Assembly (NCBI GenBank): GCA_001313085.1
Contig: BBFE01000002.1
Coordinates: forward strand, 94,437 to 158,436
Direction of reading: 5' to 3'
Length of the DNA: 64,000 nucleotides
DNA from: Paenibacillus sp. JCM 18996
Lineage (GTDB): Bacteria; Bacillota; Bacilli; Paenibacillales; NBRC-103111
A program made the position numbers and the translations under genes. Under the pieces are notes generated by a model. It did not search any database and was not told where the DNA came from. It worked only from the letters and a program-made list of their open reading frames with translations. Shown here piece after piece: positions 10,581 to 21,299 of this stretch. Numbering within the stretch: position 1 is the first letter of the stretch; each line of letters begins with the position of its first letter.

Positions 10581-11517
10581 TTATGTAAATCTATTCGCTT
10601 CGGGATCGTCAATATCAAATCCAACAGCGTCTAGCGCAGGCCAAAGCTCAGAAGGAATGGGGTGACTAGCAAGCTCCAACGTCTGGGCGACTCGTTCCGG
10701 CTTGGTCATCCCAACGACAGTACTCGTCACACGGGGGTCACGCATGGAGAATTGAAGTGCCGCGGCGGCTAGGGGAACATCGTGTTCCTGGCAGATTCTT
10801 GCAAACAATCTTGCGCGTTCGAGCAACAACGGCGATGCATCACTATAAGCATAGCGGGCGTATGCATCCGGACCTTTTGCCAGCATGCCGCTACCATAAG
10901 GTGCTGCGTTGATTACAGCAACATCCAATCGGCTGGCGACATCAAGCAAAGGCTCAGCTGATCGATTGAGTAACGTGAAACGGTTATGAGTTTCAACGGC
11001 GCTAAACTCCCCTGTTTGTACATAACGAATGAGCATCTGGATGGGCCCGCCAGATATGCCAATGTGATCGATGACTCCCTGATCCTTGAAGTTTTTTCAG
11101 CACCTCAAGCGGACCACCCGGTCCCATGACATTTTCAAAAGTGGAATGTTCCGGATCATGGATGTAAACATATTGCAAGCGATCCAGCCCCAAGCGGAAG
11201 AGACTTCCTTCGATGGAACGTTTGATTTGTTCACCGCTAAAGTCACCCGTCTGTAAGCAGCGGTCAGCTTTGGTGGCCAGCACAAAGCCCGATGGGAGTC
11301 CACCATTCTCTTTAATTACCTTGCCAATACGGCGCTCGCTCTCACCTTCACCATACGCCGCAGCTGTATCGAGGAAGTTGATCGGACTTGCAAAGGCAGC
11401 ACGAATTGTTGCCAGCGCATTTTCTTCTGGTGCGCTATAGGCAAAGGTTTCCGGCATATCACCGAGTGGAGCACCACCAACACAAAGCGGTGATACAAAT
11501 AGGCCAGTTTTTTCCAA
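10581..11517 (-). CDS. Aldo/keto reductase, aldose dehydrogenase-like
   Basis: About 315 residues of the AKR barrel. FLDTAAAYGEGESERRIG holds the catalytic Asp and Tyr; VLATKAD supplies the Lys, IHDPEH the His position. The closest recognisable type is the D-threo-aldose/L-fucose dehydrogenase group (COG0667). One break at T6 11092-11097; five gives KNFKDQGVIDHIGISGGP. The start is uncertain: TTG 11517 begins the clear homology, while an ATG at 11548 with GAGG upstream would need another indel. Relics of a luciferase-like oxidoreductase lie on both sides. Confidence 0.82.
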
Positions 11518-11664
11518 ACGGCCGATTTGATAGGAAAGGTTCAGACATACAGTGATCCTCGCTTTCTTTTAAAAAATTTATATTTATTTACAAATAATGT
11601 ATAATTATAGATTACCTGATACTATCTTGTTTCGTCAAATCAATATAAGAGGTCTATCGGCTTC

Positions 11665-11880
11665 TTAGGAACGCAGGCGAGCCTGGTGATCAAACACCTG
11701 GGCGATGACCATCATTTCGTCAGCTTGGGTATCGTCCAGGAAGGCTTACAGCTTATCTTTCACAGTTTGCGGACTGCCGAAGATGGAAGAACCAAGCTGT
11801 TGCTGCAAGGCTTGTTTTTTCGTAAGTCGCTCCATAGACTGTCCATACTATCCACAGGCGGCTGCAGCGCACTTGATTGC
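11665..11880 (-). pseudogene. Second luciferase-like oxidoreductase C-terminal relic
   Basis: The minus strand reads LTKKQALQQQLGSSIFGSP, then QTVKDKL, an in-frame stop, then AFLDDTQADEMMVIAQVFDH and a terminal RLRS. This is the C-terminal helix region of LLM-class oxidoreductases, where a Gly-Ser-Pro-x-x-Val is followed by an ADE(L/M)M(V) strand. The internal TAA and loss of about 270 upstream residues make it a remnant. It differs from the relic at 10.5 kb, so at least two paralogues once stood here. Confidence 0.65.
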
Positions 11881-12174
11881 CTCTGATCAGGTTTAGGAAT
11901 TGCTGCTTTCCGCTGTCATGAGATGAAAGAGGGTCCGCTTTATTTGTAAATCTCTTGTATTACTTACCACCATATCATCAATTAGGCAAAATAATTTGTG
12001 GTATGGTTCACCGCGCCGTCTGTAACGGCATGTTTTAGGACCATCCTTTTGCGGGATGGCCATTTCTTTGATCTCGCTTTGTTCAACTATCGTGCCCGTC
12101 GCAACTAGGCAACCGATTGGTCCCTCGCAGCGCGATTCCTCCAATTGCGCTTTTCCTTACCTTAATATTCTCCT
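11881..12174. other. Stretch without a convincing gene
   Basis: An open frame of 83 codons on the minus strand (11893-12144) has a start and a basic middle section but no recognised motif, and its composition does not clearly look coding. It may be decayed DNA belonging to the relic zone. I see no repeat, RNA or terminator here. Confidence 0.35.
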
Positions 12175-12624
12175 TTAATTACAAAAAAACGAGCCCCGAA
12201 TTGTTCCAGCTAATGCGGACTTCTGCCTAGCAAACTTAAACTTCCCTTCTAACTCCTGTGGCACCTCCATCCCCTCAGAAAGCTTAAAACCAACGGCCCG
12301 CTTCTTAGGTCATCAACCGTGTACATGACATTGACTTCAAGACCATCCTCATAAAAGACGTAGGCAAATTTAATATTTTCCACTTGAAAACGCGACGTTT
12401 CTAAAGGTTTGGCCGCAAACTCAATATCACGTTCTTTCAAAATTCGGTTCACATAATCAAGGGTCTCTTGACTTTCACTAGCCGGTACAACCGTAAATTC
12501 ATGCTTGTATTTGTTCATAAAGTAACGGGCTTCATTGGCACGTAAACCAGCAAGCGCATCTACTACAGGTGAAGACTCTAAACCAACCGTAGACACATTT
12601 TTTAAAATCAACGATATAGGACAT
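12175..12624 (-). CDS. Hypothetical protein, conserved-looking
   Basis: About 147 residues, not recognised. ATG 12624 has AAAGGAGAG upstream at good spacing. The protein begins MSYIVDFKNVSTVGLE and has an alternating charged pattern without membrane segments: a small soluble alpha/beta protein is likely. Breaks at T6 near 12600 (five gives FKNVSTVG) and a lost base near 12300 after YTVDDL, beyond which the tail reads KRAVGFKLSEGMEVPQELEG. Start, RBS and codon periodicity support a real gene; no function can be offered. Confidence 0.6.
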
Positions 12625-12841
12625 TTCCATCTCTCCTTTAATCTCTTTATTTCCTAACAACATTACGAGCTTTAAAATTACTGTATCATAAAACACACCA
12701 CCAAAAAAACTTGCCGTTACTTGTGACACGGTTCAGTTTCACGGGGTCTATCGGCGAAAAAAAATCGATGCTCCTGTCCAGAGTTTAGACCTGGCGCATG
12801 TAAACTCAACGGGTGCTCCATTCGCTACAAGACGACGGCAT

Positions 12842-12893
12842 CAGCCAAAAAAAGCTCTTCGAAGCCCGCCTACACGCGAGAATTCGAAGAGCA
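12842..12893 (-). terminator. Rho-independent terminator of the TMEM175-like gene
   Basis: A perfect inverted repeat GCTCTTCGAA / TTCGAAGAGC (12854-12863 and 12883-12892). On the minus strand it is followed directly by T7, the classic intrinsic terminator layout, five bases past the stop of the channel gene. Confidence 0.8.
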
Positions 12894-12897
12894 TTTC

Positions 12898-13462
12898 TTA
12901 ATGGCCTCTCAGGGCATGCTCGATTCGCTTATCCGGCACGAACCAGATCACGGCAACGAGTACGAAAAAAGAAGCCGGATATCCAAGCACTCACATACGC
13001 GGTCAAGACCGCGATCAAGTAGAGTAAAGGAGATAATTTCCCCTTCCAGTCTTTGCCCATCGCCACGACGAATGAGGAATCGCCGGAATGCTGGTTAATA
13101 ATCGCGCGCTGAAGCAGCCAGTACGAGAGCGCCGCTAGCAGTAGAATAATACCGTACAGCGCCGTTGGAGTGGCTGCAAAATGGCTTTCTCCCATCCAAG
13201 CTGTCGTGAACGGAATAAGGGATAGCCAGAAGAGAAGCAGCAAGTTGAGCCACATTAACCGCCCGTTCATCGTTCGAACCATGTGCAGCAGATGATGATG
13301 ATTGTTCCAGTAGATGCCGACATATACGAAACTGAAGATATAGCTAAGAATTTTCGGGCCAAGTTCGATTAGCGCATGCCAATCATGGCCTTCCGGCACT
13401 TTGAATTCCAGCACCATGATCGTAATGATAATCGCCAGCACGCCATCGCTGAATGCTTCCAT
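12898..13462 (-). CDS. TMEM175-family (DUF1211) potassium channel-like membrane protein
   Basis: About 187 residues with six hydrophobic segments. MEAFSDGVLAIIITIMVLEF holds the FSDG motif of the first helix that marks this family of K+ channels, and WNNHHHLLH is a usual second landmark. One break at A6 12965-12970; correction gives FFFVLVAVIWFVPDKRIEHA at the end. The start is placed at ATG 13462, although no good RBS is seen and a few more N-terminal residues are possible. Transcribed alone with its own terminator. Confidence 0.82.
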
Positions 13463-13581
13463 CCGATTAGCTTTCAGAGTGTTTCACCTTTTCTCGCTTC
13501 TCGCGCTCTTTTACCTATTCGACACCAGTAAAATCGCATAAAACCCTTCATCTCGTCAAGCAAAACTTTCACGCTTTCATT

Positions 13582-13633
13582 AAAAAAAATAAACATCCCA
13601 TTTCACTTAGGTAGAGAAACGGGATGTTTTTTT
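13582..13633. terminator. Bidirectional terminator
   Basis: ACATCCCATTTC pairs with GAAACGGGATGT (one bulge) with A8 before and T8 after, so it can act for either strand. On the minus strand it ends transcription coming from the permease gene. Confidence 0.7.
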
Positions 13634-13703
13634 TGTTCTTTATGGGGTTTTAGTCATTCCGAGCTACCCGTTTGGGGCATCCGCTTTTTTTGATGGATTG
13701 CTT

Positions 13704-15129
13704 CTATTCTTTGCCAACCAATCTGCCCGTATTTTCATCACCGGTTTGAGCACTCACCGGAACAGCCTTGCCAACTCCGAAAACGTAAAAAACTAATCAC
13801 AACAATACCTAAGAAAGCAATTCCGGTAATAAGGGAGATGCGTGTATCATCATTAATCCACATACCGATCAATACCATAAGCAAAAAAAGGCAATGGTTA
13901 CATAGTTTGTTACTGGGGCGAGAGGCATTTTGAACGGATGATTATCCAATTCAGTTCCCTTTATTTTTTCTGAATTTCATTTGACTGATCAGAATAACAA
14001 ACCACGGCACCATACCGGGAAGTACACTAGCGCTATACACATGTACAAACAGATTTTCCGGTGCAATATAGCTTAAGAACACGCCAATGCCCAAGCCCAC
14101 GATCACACCAATCGTTCCCAGCAGAGGCACGCCGTTACCGGATAGTTTCGTAAATATTTTTTTGGTACCTGTCCATTAACTCCTAATGTATAAAGCATGC
14201 GCCCTGCGCTATAAATCCCACTATTGCAACCAGACATGGCAGACGTGATGACGACAAAGTTGATGAGCCCCGCCGCTGCAGTAATACCGAGTTTCGCAAA
14301 CGTTGCAACGAACGGGCTGCCGATCGCATGCAATTGATTCCAAGGATAAACGGTTACGATTACAAAAAATCGCGCCAATATAGAAGATCAAAATACGCCA
14401 AATAATACTTTGAGTTGCACTCGTTAACGTTTTTTTTGCGGGTTTTTTTTGCCTCACCCGCTGTAATACCGATGAGCTCGACACCTTGATAAGCCCCAAT
14501 CACCAGCGAGAGAGCAAAGAAAAAAGCCTGACCAGCCACCGGTAAAGAAGCCCCCATGTTGCCACAGGTTGGATAACCCGATCGCGTTTCCACCGTTGCC
14601 AATCCCAAAGAAAATTAGACCAATCCCTGAAACAATCATCAATACGATTGTTACGATTTTAATCAAGGAAAACCAAAACTCAAATTCACCGAATGATTTA
14701 ACGGAGAATAAGTTGGCTGCACCTAGAATCACCATTGCGATAATACCTGGTATCCAAGCAGGTAAATCCGGAAACCAGTACTTCATATAGGTCCCAACGG
14801 CAATGATTTCCGCCATCCCGACAACGACCCACTGGAACCAGTTGCTCCAAGCCGTCGTATATCCCGCCAAAGGATGAATGTACTTATGGCCAAAGGTTGC
14901 AAAGGACCCCGTGCTCGGTTCTACGTACTGCATTTCCCCCATTGCACGCATGATGAAAAAATATAAAAAAAATTCCTACAATTGCATAAGCAAGCATAAC
15001 TGATGGACCTGTCCATTTGATCGTGCTTGCAGAACCCATAAATAACCCAACTCCGATTGTACCGCCCAAAGCAATCATCTGTATATGACGCGTTTCAAGA
15101 CTCCTCTTCAATTCTTTGTTTTTTTTCAT
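13704..15129 (-). CDS. Amino acid permease (AAT/YbxG-like, APC superfamily)
   Basis: About 470 residues and roughly 12 membrane helices. The first helix has the APC substrate loop [16 protein letters not shown], followed by [19 protein letters not shown] and [20 protein letters not shown], all typical of the amino-acid transporter (AAT) branch that includes B. subtilis YbxG and D-serine/glycine carriers. ATG 15129 follows AAAGAGG. At least five A/T runs break the frame (for example near 14160, 14365, 14430, 14440 and 14965). Substrate cannot be inferred. Probably monocistronic. Confidence 0.88.
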
Positions 15130-15147
15130 TTCATTCCTCTTTCCCAC

Positions 15148-15509
15148 TGCTACTCTTAGCTGTTATTTTGTACAAACTGCAAATGCCCACAATGTTGAAG
15201 AACTACCGGTATTTTATTTATGTGTAAGCGTTCTCTACGTTACTTCTTCATAAAACATTCAAGTAGTTAGAAAGATTTGTCTAACCTGCATTACTTCACT
15301 GACGAGTTATATTGTAATATTTTTTTTCTGATGAAAACAATTGTATTCAATCAGAAAACAAACAAGAAAACTTAATGCTATTTGCGATTGCCGTTAAGTC
15401 GGACAGACCGCAAAAGAGCGGAACGGTCACAGCAAAAAACATTTCTCCAAGAGGGAGTGAACATGCCATTCCCGCAACCGTCTTTAAAGCTCTATCTACC
15501 GCTTTACCA
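15148..15509. other. Region between rlmH and the permease gene
   Basis: The left half is A/T-rich and probably carries the permease promoter. The right half holds a minus-strand open frame of about 70 codons (15347-15565) that overlaps the end of rlmH and has two hydrophobic stretches but no recognised relatives; I do not call it a gene. Confidence 0.35.
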
Positions 15510-15989
15510 TTACTTGTGATAAGGTTCCCCTCGCATAATCTTGAACGCACGGTACACCTGCTCAACCAGCACCAGCCGCATCAGCTGATGCGGCAGTGTC
15601 AAGCGGCCGAACGACAGCTTCGCGTCGGCCCGCGTGAACACAGGCTCGCTCAGCCCCAGCGAGCCGCCAATGACGAACACCACGTGGCTGCGCCCGTAGG
15701 TGGCCAACTGATCGAGCTGCTTCGCCAGCTCGTCAGAGCTCCACTGCTGGCCGTCCAGGGCCAGCGCAATGACAAACGCCTCGCTCTTGATCTGAGCGAG
15801 GATTCGCTCGCCTTCGCGCTGCTTCACCTGCAGCTCTTCGGCTTCGCTCATATGCTCCGGCGCCTTCTCGTCAGGCACCTCCGCTATGCTTAAGCGGCAG
15901 TACGGCCCCAGCCGCTTCGCATATTCCGCAATACCCTTCACCAAATACGACTCTTTCAGCTTCCCAACCGCCACAATCTGTATATTCAT
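15510..15989 (-). CDS. rlmH: 23S rRNA (pseudouridine1915-N3)-methyltransferase RlmH
   Basis: Intact 159-residue protein, the exact length of the SPOUT-fold RlmH family. It methylates pseudouridine 1915 in 23S rRNA helix 69. Landmarks are [13 protein letters not shown] at the start, FVIGGSLGL at the AdoMet knot and [20 protein letters not shown] at the C-terminus, ending in YHK. As in Bacillus it lies downstream of htrA. Confidence 0.96.
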   Translation of the reverse strand: MNIQIVAVGKLKESYLVKGIAEYAKRLGPYCRLSIAEVPDEKAPEHMSEAEELQVKQREGERILAQIKSEAFVIALALDGQQWSSDELAKQLDQLATYGRSHVVFVIGGSLGLSEPVFTRADAKLSFGRLTLPHQLMRLVLVEQVYRAFKIMRGEPYHK

Positions 15990-16045
15990 CGCATCCGCTC
16001 CTTAGCCAAACTGCAATTCTAGACTCCCAAACGCCAGCCAACTAA

Positions 16046-16078
16046 AAAAAAGGAAGACCTTCAGCCCTCCTTCCCATC
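16046..16078 (-). terminator. Possible terminator after the CxxH gene
   Basis: On the minus strand a short GGAAG...CTTCC stem is followed by T8. The stem is weak, so confidence is modest. Confidence 0.4.
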
Positions 16079-16136
16079 AAACGCGCATCTCTCCCGGCAT
16101 GCGTTGCAGCGCTGCACGGTGGGTGGTCATAACCCA

Positions 16137-16317
16137 TTACACTCCCACTTAAACAACCAAAAAAACCTTCCACTCCGCTCACACTGCTCACAGCAAGCCG
16201 GAGGGTCCAATCCTTGAACTTGGTTTCTTCCAAATCGACAATATCCGGCGCTTCCTCATATTCATCCACGAACATATCAATGGCAATCTCCAGATGTTCC
16301 TTACAAACCACGTACAT
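16137..16317 (-). CDS. CxxH/CxxC small zinc-ribbon-like protein
   Basis: About 60 residues. VCKEH gives the CxxH pair and PPACCEQC the CxxC pair after one C is restored near 16205 (three C where four are expected). This matches the small BA_5709-type family found between htrA and rlmH in Bacillales. Start ATG 16317 with a GGGG stretch upstream. Function unknown; the four ligands suggest one bound metal. Confidence 0.8.
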
Positions 16318-16495
16318 ATGCAAACCCCGCTTCAGCATAAAATAATATTCCTCGTCCCGGCATCGATTCCTTTAACTCCCACGCTATTGATTTCTCATCC
16401 CGCTTTCGCTCTATCATTTTAATCCGCTTACCACTCTCGCCCCGCTTCTCCTCTTACCACTCTTACCCCTCATCTCACCCAATCCCCACCACCAT

Positions 16496-17708
16496 CTACT
16501 TCAACTCACCCAGCGTAAGCGTTACAGTGCTCTTCTTCGTCCCCCCGATAAAAAAATGTCACCTTCAGCTTATCCCCGATCTTTTTTCTCCGAATACAGC
16601 AGCTTGCGCATTGCGATTGTGCTTGCAATAGGCTTATCATCCAATTCTACAATCAGGTCGTTCGTGCGAAGCCCCACGTCCTTGGCTGGACCGCTCACAT
16701 CGAGCACGATAATACCAGCTTTCACATCCGAAGGAAGCTTTAATCCATCCGTTCCTGAAAATGACTGCAAATCCTGCGAAACGATCCCGATATAGGGCCG
16801 CTTCACTTTATGCTGTGTGATCAATGTCTCCACAATCGGCTTAACCTGATTGACAGGAATAGCAAAACCAAGGCCTTCCACTCCCGCGCTGGAAACCTTC
16901 ATGCTGTTGATCCCGATCACCTTCCCGTCGAGACTGACCAGGGCTCCGCCGCTGTTTCCCTGGTTAATGGCCGCATCCGTCTGGATGACTTCCATTTCCC
17001 ATGCCGTGTCGCCGTCTTTTTTTTCAACCGGCACGGGAATCGTCCGCTTCGGCCAAGAGATGATGCCGCGGGTTATAGTGGGAGCGCCGTCCATGCCCAG
17101 CGGATTGCCGATGGCAATGGCCGTTTGACCCGCTTTGAGCTGGTCCGAATCTCCAAACTCGGCAATGGCTTTCACCCCTGCAGCGTCGATCTCCAACACC
17201 GCCAGATCCGTCATATTATCCTGGCCCACCAATACGGCTTTCTTCCGTTCTCCGACCCAGGTCACCACTTCCAGCTGTGAAGCTCCGTCCACCACATGGT
17301 TATTGGTTACAATGCGCACTTTGTCGCCCTGCTTCTGGAACATCACACCCGACCCGTGAGAAATGCTCAGCCCTTGCTTCACTCCGCTGCTCCCGCTGGC
17401 AATGATGCTGACCACCGTCGGTCCCACTTTCTCGGCAGTATGCACCACAGAATCGCTTGTTCGAGCTTCGTCGTCGGCTTTCACCGCAGCTGAAGCCTTG
17501 GCCTCCGCCGGGCCTCCCTTATAGCTGCCCAACCCGCCTGCAAAAAAAAGCAACCGCCATAAGCGTGACCAGCGCGCCGAACACAGCGGATCCCGCCATA
17601 AGAACAGCAGGCTTTCCCCATGTCTTCCTCTTGCTAAGAAAGCGTCTCCCCGAATTTTTCCACCGGTTTACTTTCGTAGAATAGAAATCGTCGTCAAAAA
17701 AAACTCAT
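16496..17708 (-). CDS. htrA: HtrA-like serine protease (trypsin-PDZ, membrane anchored)
   Basis: About 400 residues. A short cytoplasmic tail (DDDFYSTKVNRWK), one membrane helix (VLMAGSAVFGALVTLMAV), a trypsin domain with catalytic His in NNHVVDGA, Asp in NMTDLAVL and Ser in GNSGGAL, and a C-terminal PDZ domain. It degrades misfolded envelope proteins. ATG 17708 has GGAG upstream; correcting A/T runs near 17550 and 17694 joins the anchor to the protease. T8 at 17017-17024 keeps frame and may have gained a Lys. It terminates the wal block, as in Bacillus (yyxA). Confidence 0.92.
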
Positions 17709-18016
17709 AGGCTCTCCCTCTCCGCACATCTATACTTCTTTGTGACAGCTTCCGTCTTACTTGGCCATACTATGTAACTTTTCTATGAAGCCGCTCGCCA
17801 CGAAAAGTTTTATAAAAAAATTAACTTTACCTGTTTTCAATTTGACAAAAAAGGGTAATTCTAGTTATACGAAGCATCAAGTTTTTTTTAAAATTTTTTT
17901 TTACATATCAACGACAGTTTTTTCTCGGTTACAGCAATGTTTTCATATCTACCCGCTTACAAAAGCAGTGTTCAACGAATAATATTGATAGCTTGATAGC
18001 AAAGGAGAGATTCCCT
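17709..18016. other. A/T-rich divergent promoter region
   Basis: Lies between htrA (minus) and a small + strand gene. Long A and T tracts; no reading frame, repeat or fold stands out. Promoters for both directions are expected but I could not fix -10/-35 pairs. Confidence 0.35.
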
Positions 18017-18228
18017 ATGAATCGCATACAATCACAATTAAATGAAATTGATATGATCGGCAAACTGGCTGACCTGAAAGAAGAGCATTACCTGAATACG
18101 CTGATTATGAGCGCCGTAGTAGAGCTGTTGATTGAAAAAAAGGTCTGCTGACCTCTCAGGAAATCTCGCAAAGAGCCAAGGAAATCGACCAACGCTCCTT
18201 TTCGGATCTAGGCGATCCGATGCAGTAG
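18017..18228 (+). CDS. Small hypothetical protein opposite the wal block
   Basis: About 70 residues, helical and acidic (MNRIQSQLNEIDMIGKLADL, then KEEHYLNTLIM). AAAGGAGAG at 18001-18009 before ATG 18017 is the best RBS nearby. The run A7 at 18135-18141 breaks the frame; five A gives EKGLLTSQEISQRAKEID. The last 14 codons lie in the first copy of an 80-base tandem duplication, so the C-terminus SDLGDPMQ derives from antisense walJ sequence. Not recognised; a two-helix regulator or antitoxin-like protein is possible but unproven. Confidence 0.6.
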
Positions 18229-18346
18229 AACGCTCAAAGTTCGTGTCCATAAGCTTCACGTCCTTTGACCAACATTCCTTTACGGATCCAGGCGATCCCA
18301 CGCAGTAGAACGGTCGAAGTACGTATCCATAAGCTTCACGTCCTTG
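18187..18346. repeat. 80-base tandem duplication of the walJ 3' end
   Basis: Copy 1 (18187-18266) and copy 2 (18267-18346) align base for base over 80 positions with about a dozen substitutions. Copy 2 is the true 3' end of walJ, encoding DVKLMDTYFDRS. Copy 1 on the minus strand still reads DVKLMDTNFERS but is cut off from the gene by the stop in copy 2. The divergence suggests an old duplication. Confidence 0.85.
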
Positions 18347-19081
18347 CCGTCACAGGAGAAGCCGTTCTCCCGCAGAACATCGGTCACCGTCAGCTTGGCC
18401 AAATCCATTACATTGTGGTCCCGGCTCAAATGCGCCATATACACCCTCTTGGTTCGGCTGGTCGCTATATCGCATAACGCTTCTCCTGCCGCTTCGTTGG
18501 ACAGATGGCCCTCGTCGCCAGAATGCGCCTCTTGATATTCCATGGATATTTCCCCATGCGCAGCATGTTAATATCATGGTTCGATTCCAACACGACCACG
18601 TCCGAGTCCGCGATGGTCTCTTTTACTTTGGAGCTCATATACCCCAAGTCCGTCGCAAGGCTCAGCTTCTGCTCCCTCTCATGAAAACAATAGCCCACAG
18701 CTCCGCCGCGTCATGGGAAATAGCGTACGATTCTATCTGCAGCGACCCGAATTCCACTACGGATCCGGTATCCATCACTCGTTTGTTCTCTTCCGCGATT
18801 TCCCCGATCTGATTGTTCAGAGCCTCCCATGTTTTCTCGTTGGCATAGACCGGGAGATTATATTTACGGGCAAAAGCCCCTAATCCTTTGATATGGTCCG
18901 AATGTTCGTGAGTAATCATCACAGCGTCAAGCGACGCGGCCGCCACTTCCCTTTCTGCCAGCAGAGCTTCCATTTTCTTGGCGCTGAAGCCTACATCGAC
19001 CAGGACCCGATGCTCTTCGTTCTCCACCACCATCGAATTCCCCGTAGAACCGCTGGACAACACACTAAAACGCAAGTTCAT
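18280..19081 (-). CDS. walJ: MBL-fold metallohydrolase WalJ/YycJ
   Basis: About 265 residues. Starts MNLRFSVLSSGSTGNS with the metal motif THEHSDHIKG (HxHxDH), later SHDAAEP, SNHD and AHLSRDHN, as in the WalJ 5'-exonuclease-like group that ends the walRKHI operon. ATG 19081 follows AAAGGA. Two breaks are single missing G/C bases, near 18693 (AAEPVGY expected) and near 18531 (LGDEGHLSN expected). Role: cell-wall/cell-division coordination and DNA repair have been proposed in relatives. Confidence 0.92.
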
Positions 19082-19196
19082 TTCCTTTATTCCCTTCTTC
19101 CTTATATTCCAATAATTCCCTCCGATGCCGCAGACCCGCACACCTAAACTTCAGTCAGCCGCGGCCGTCCAAAACCTGATCCTGTTGCCGTAAAAC

Positions 19197-19965
19197 CTAC
19201 TGCAGCGGCTTGCGCACGGGAGAGTTCGGCTGCACGGATTCGATGGCCCCATTGAAAGCATGGATATAGTAAGATTCACCGCTTTCCAAAGATACTCTCC
19301 AGACCGGCCAAAGCGGAACCGCGGACTGCATTTGCGAATCCAGCAGCTGGCCGTGGTAGCCTAACCGGATTTCCTTGATCACGGAGCCGCTCGGCAAATA
19401 ATTCTCCGCCAGCCAGCGAATCGCCGTATACGCCGGAATTACGTTCTGCTGTTTTTTTGGTCCCCTGCCAATTGTACTTCAACAAGCGATTGTCTGTAAG
19501 CCACAATTTGACCGTTCGTCTCAAAAAGCTCCATTTGCACATCAAAAAAGCGGATAATTGCCGTACATCTGGTTAAGCACATAGATTTCTTTTTTTTGCT
19601 TTCCACCGGATCGAACTGATAGCTGTCCCAACGTTTAATGCCGAATTTCGGTTCAATATCTTTAAGAGATCCTCTGCCTGGCTTAGGGCTGTATTTAAAA
19701 GGCTTTTCCACCGGGATTTTTTGCGGGTGCGCTGCCTGTAAAGTCCACATTGATCAATTTCAGCTTGGGCGCCTCTCTCGGAATCTCACCGGTCAGCTTG
19801 ATCTGCTTGGTCTCCAGCAGCTTCTTCGTCTCGTTCACAAGCATATTCACGTCCACCTGCGTGCCTTCCTGCTGCGACCTGGCCTCGCTCAATTGATAAA
19901 AGAGCAGCACATTCAAGCAAAAAAAAGGTAATGATCAGAATCGTCTTCGCTCTGCTCCAGTCCAT
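19197..19965 (-). CDS. yycI: WalK regulatory membrane protein YycI
   Basis: About 255 residues. MDWSRAKTILIITFFCLNVL is the single N-terminal anchor with the family MDWSR(A/T)K start; the rest is extracytoplasmic. It binds WalK and YycH in the membrane and tunes the kinase. ATG 19965 follows GGAGGG. Breaks at A7 near 19920 and at T/A runs near 19450, 19585 and 19725. Last part reads GYHGQLLDSQ and AFNGAIESVQPNS, typical of the YycI fold. Confidence 0.9.
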
Positions 19966-20008
19966 CGGAACCCTCCTTTCCTCCCAAAATCAAACCGCCG
20001 CGTTCTTC

Positions 20009-21299
20009 TTACTGCAAATACTCATACGTGCCGTCCCGCATTTCCGCAGCCCACACCGGTACAAGTTCCACCGTCGATTGTTCTCCAAACACCGGCTTGT
20101 ACGCGGGAAACACGGCACGGACTGCTCCACTCAGGACGAGAGCGCCCACCTTGGCATCCAGCTCTTCTCCTCCGGCAAGAGTCACTTCTTTGCGAGCGCT
20201 TCGCACCTCAGTGAGATCGCGGATCATGGGCCTGTCGTAATTGGAGACCGTTCCTTTCTGCACCGCCAGCTTAAAAAAAATCCGAAATTTTCATTTTTGG
20301 GCGGCACGATGGGGAGCGAATCATAATACTGCCTGAAAAAAAGATCGTCTGGCTCGTCGTATTCGATTTCAGCTGCGGGCTTTTGCCAAGAACATATTTC
20401 CCGTTCCACCCTCCATGCTGGTTAATAAATTGGATGGCGGACGTTATATTTTCTCGAAAATCGAATTTCCCCTCCACCGGCACCGCCGATTCGGAGTAGC
20501 TGAACCACCGCTGGTCGTTTTTTAATGATAAGGCTTCTTTTAAAATCGGTAATTATCGAACCGTCTTTGTCCGGCAAATTGCGCGTAATGTTCGGGTCTA
20601 CGAAAAGGCTGCGGCGCAGCTGGTCTTCCGTAAACAGGTTGTACGTCAGCTTATACGACGTCGCCTGAATCGGTTTGTTGGGCAGGTAATATTCGCCGTT
20701 CGTTGTATGGTAAGGAAGCTCTGCGCTCCTCATAAAATTCTCCAGGTCCTTGCTCGTGTAATCCGCTTTGGCCGCTTCATAGACTACATTGGGCGAATCC
20801 GTCAAAAAAAAGTAAGTTTTCAGCTCGTCCTTGTTCTCTTTCGAGGTAATCCAGATGCTGGTCACCAAATCGTTCTCCGGTGGGGTGTCCCCCTTGATCT
20901 GCATCCATTTCTGCAGCAGGTTCATCGGAATGCCGTCACGGAATCGCACTTCGACACCGATATGTTTATTGCGGTATTCCTCCCAATTCAGGTTCGAGCC
21001 GAAGGCGTTAAGCTTGCGGAAGCCCTCGATATCCCGATTCTTGATCCTTGCAATACCAGGTTGTAGTTGCCCGTGCCTGGGTAAAGAACGGAGTGGATGC
21101 TGTTCCGGTGTGAAGAACAATCTGGTCGGGTACCAGTAAATCCGCGAGCTCCAGCTTGTTTCCCAGCGGTTCCGCCTTCACATAACCGTTCTGCGCAATC
21201 GGGTCGAATTGAGGAGAGTTAAACCCTAGCATAAAGCTCTGAAGAAGACTGGTCACTACGAGCAGCGTCAAAAAAAATAGTTTTCAGCTTTTCTATCAC
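20009..21299 (-). CDS. yycH: WalK regulatory membrane protein YycH
   Basis: About 430 residues. GTG 21299 overlaps the walK stop by GTGA. N-terminal anchor MIEKLKTIFLTLLVVTSLLQ, then LDxFNSPQF-like start of the extracytoplasmic part. It partners YycI in holding WalK in check. Breaks at T/A runs near 21272, 20808, 20519, 20336 and 20272. The length and position between walK and yycI secure the call although the sequence is poorly conserved. Confidence 0.9.

Noticed and set aside
11893..12144. 83-codon frame on the minus strand
   Set aside because: No recognised motif or good RBS; lies in a relic-rich stretch.
15347..15565. 72-codon frame overlapping the end of rlmH
   Set aside because: Overlaps a certain gene in another frame and has no recognised relatives.
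18187..18346. CRISPR-like repeat
   Set aside because: Only two adjoining 80-base copies without spacers, explained by duplication of the walJ end.
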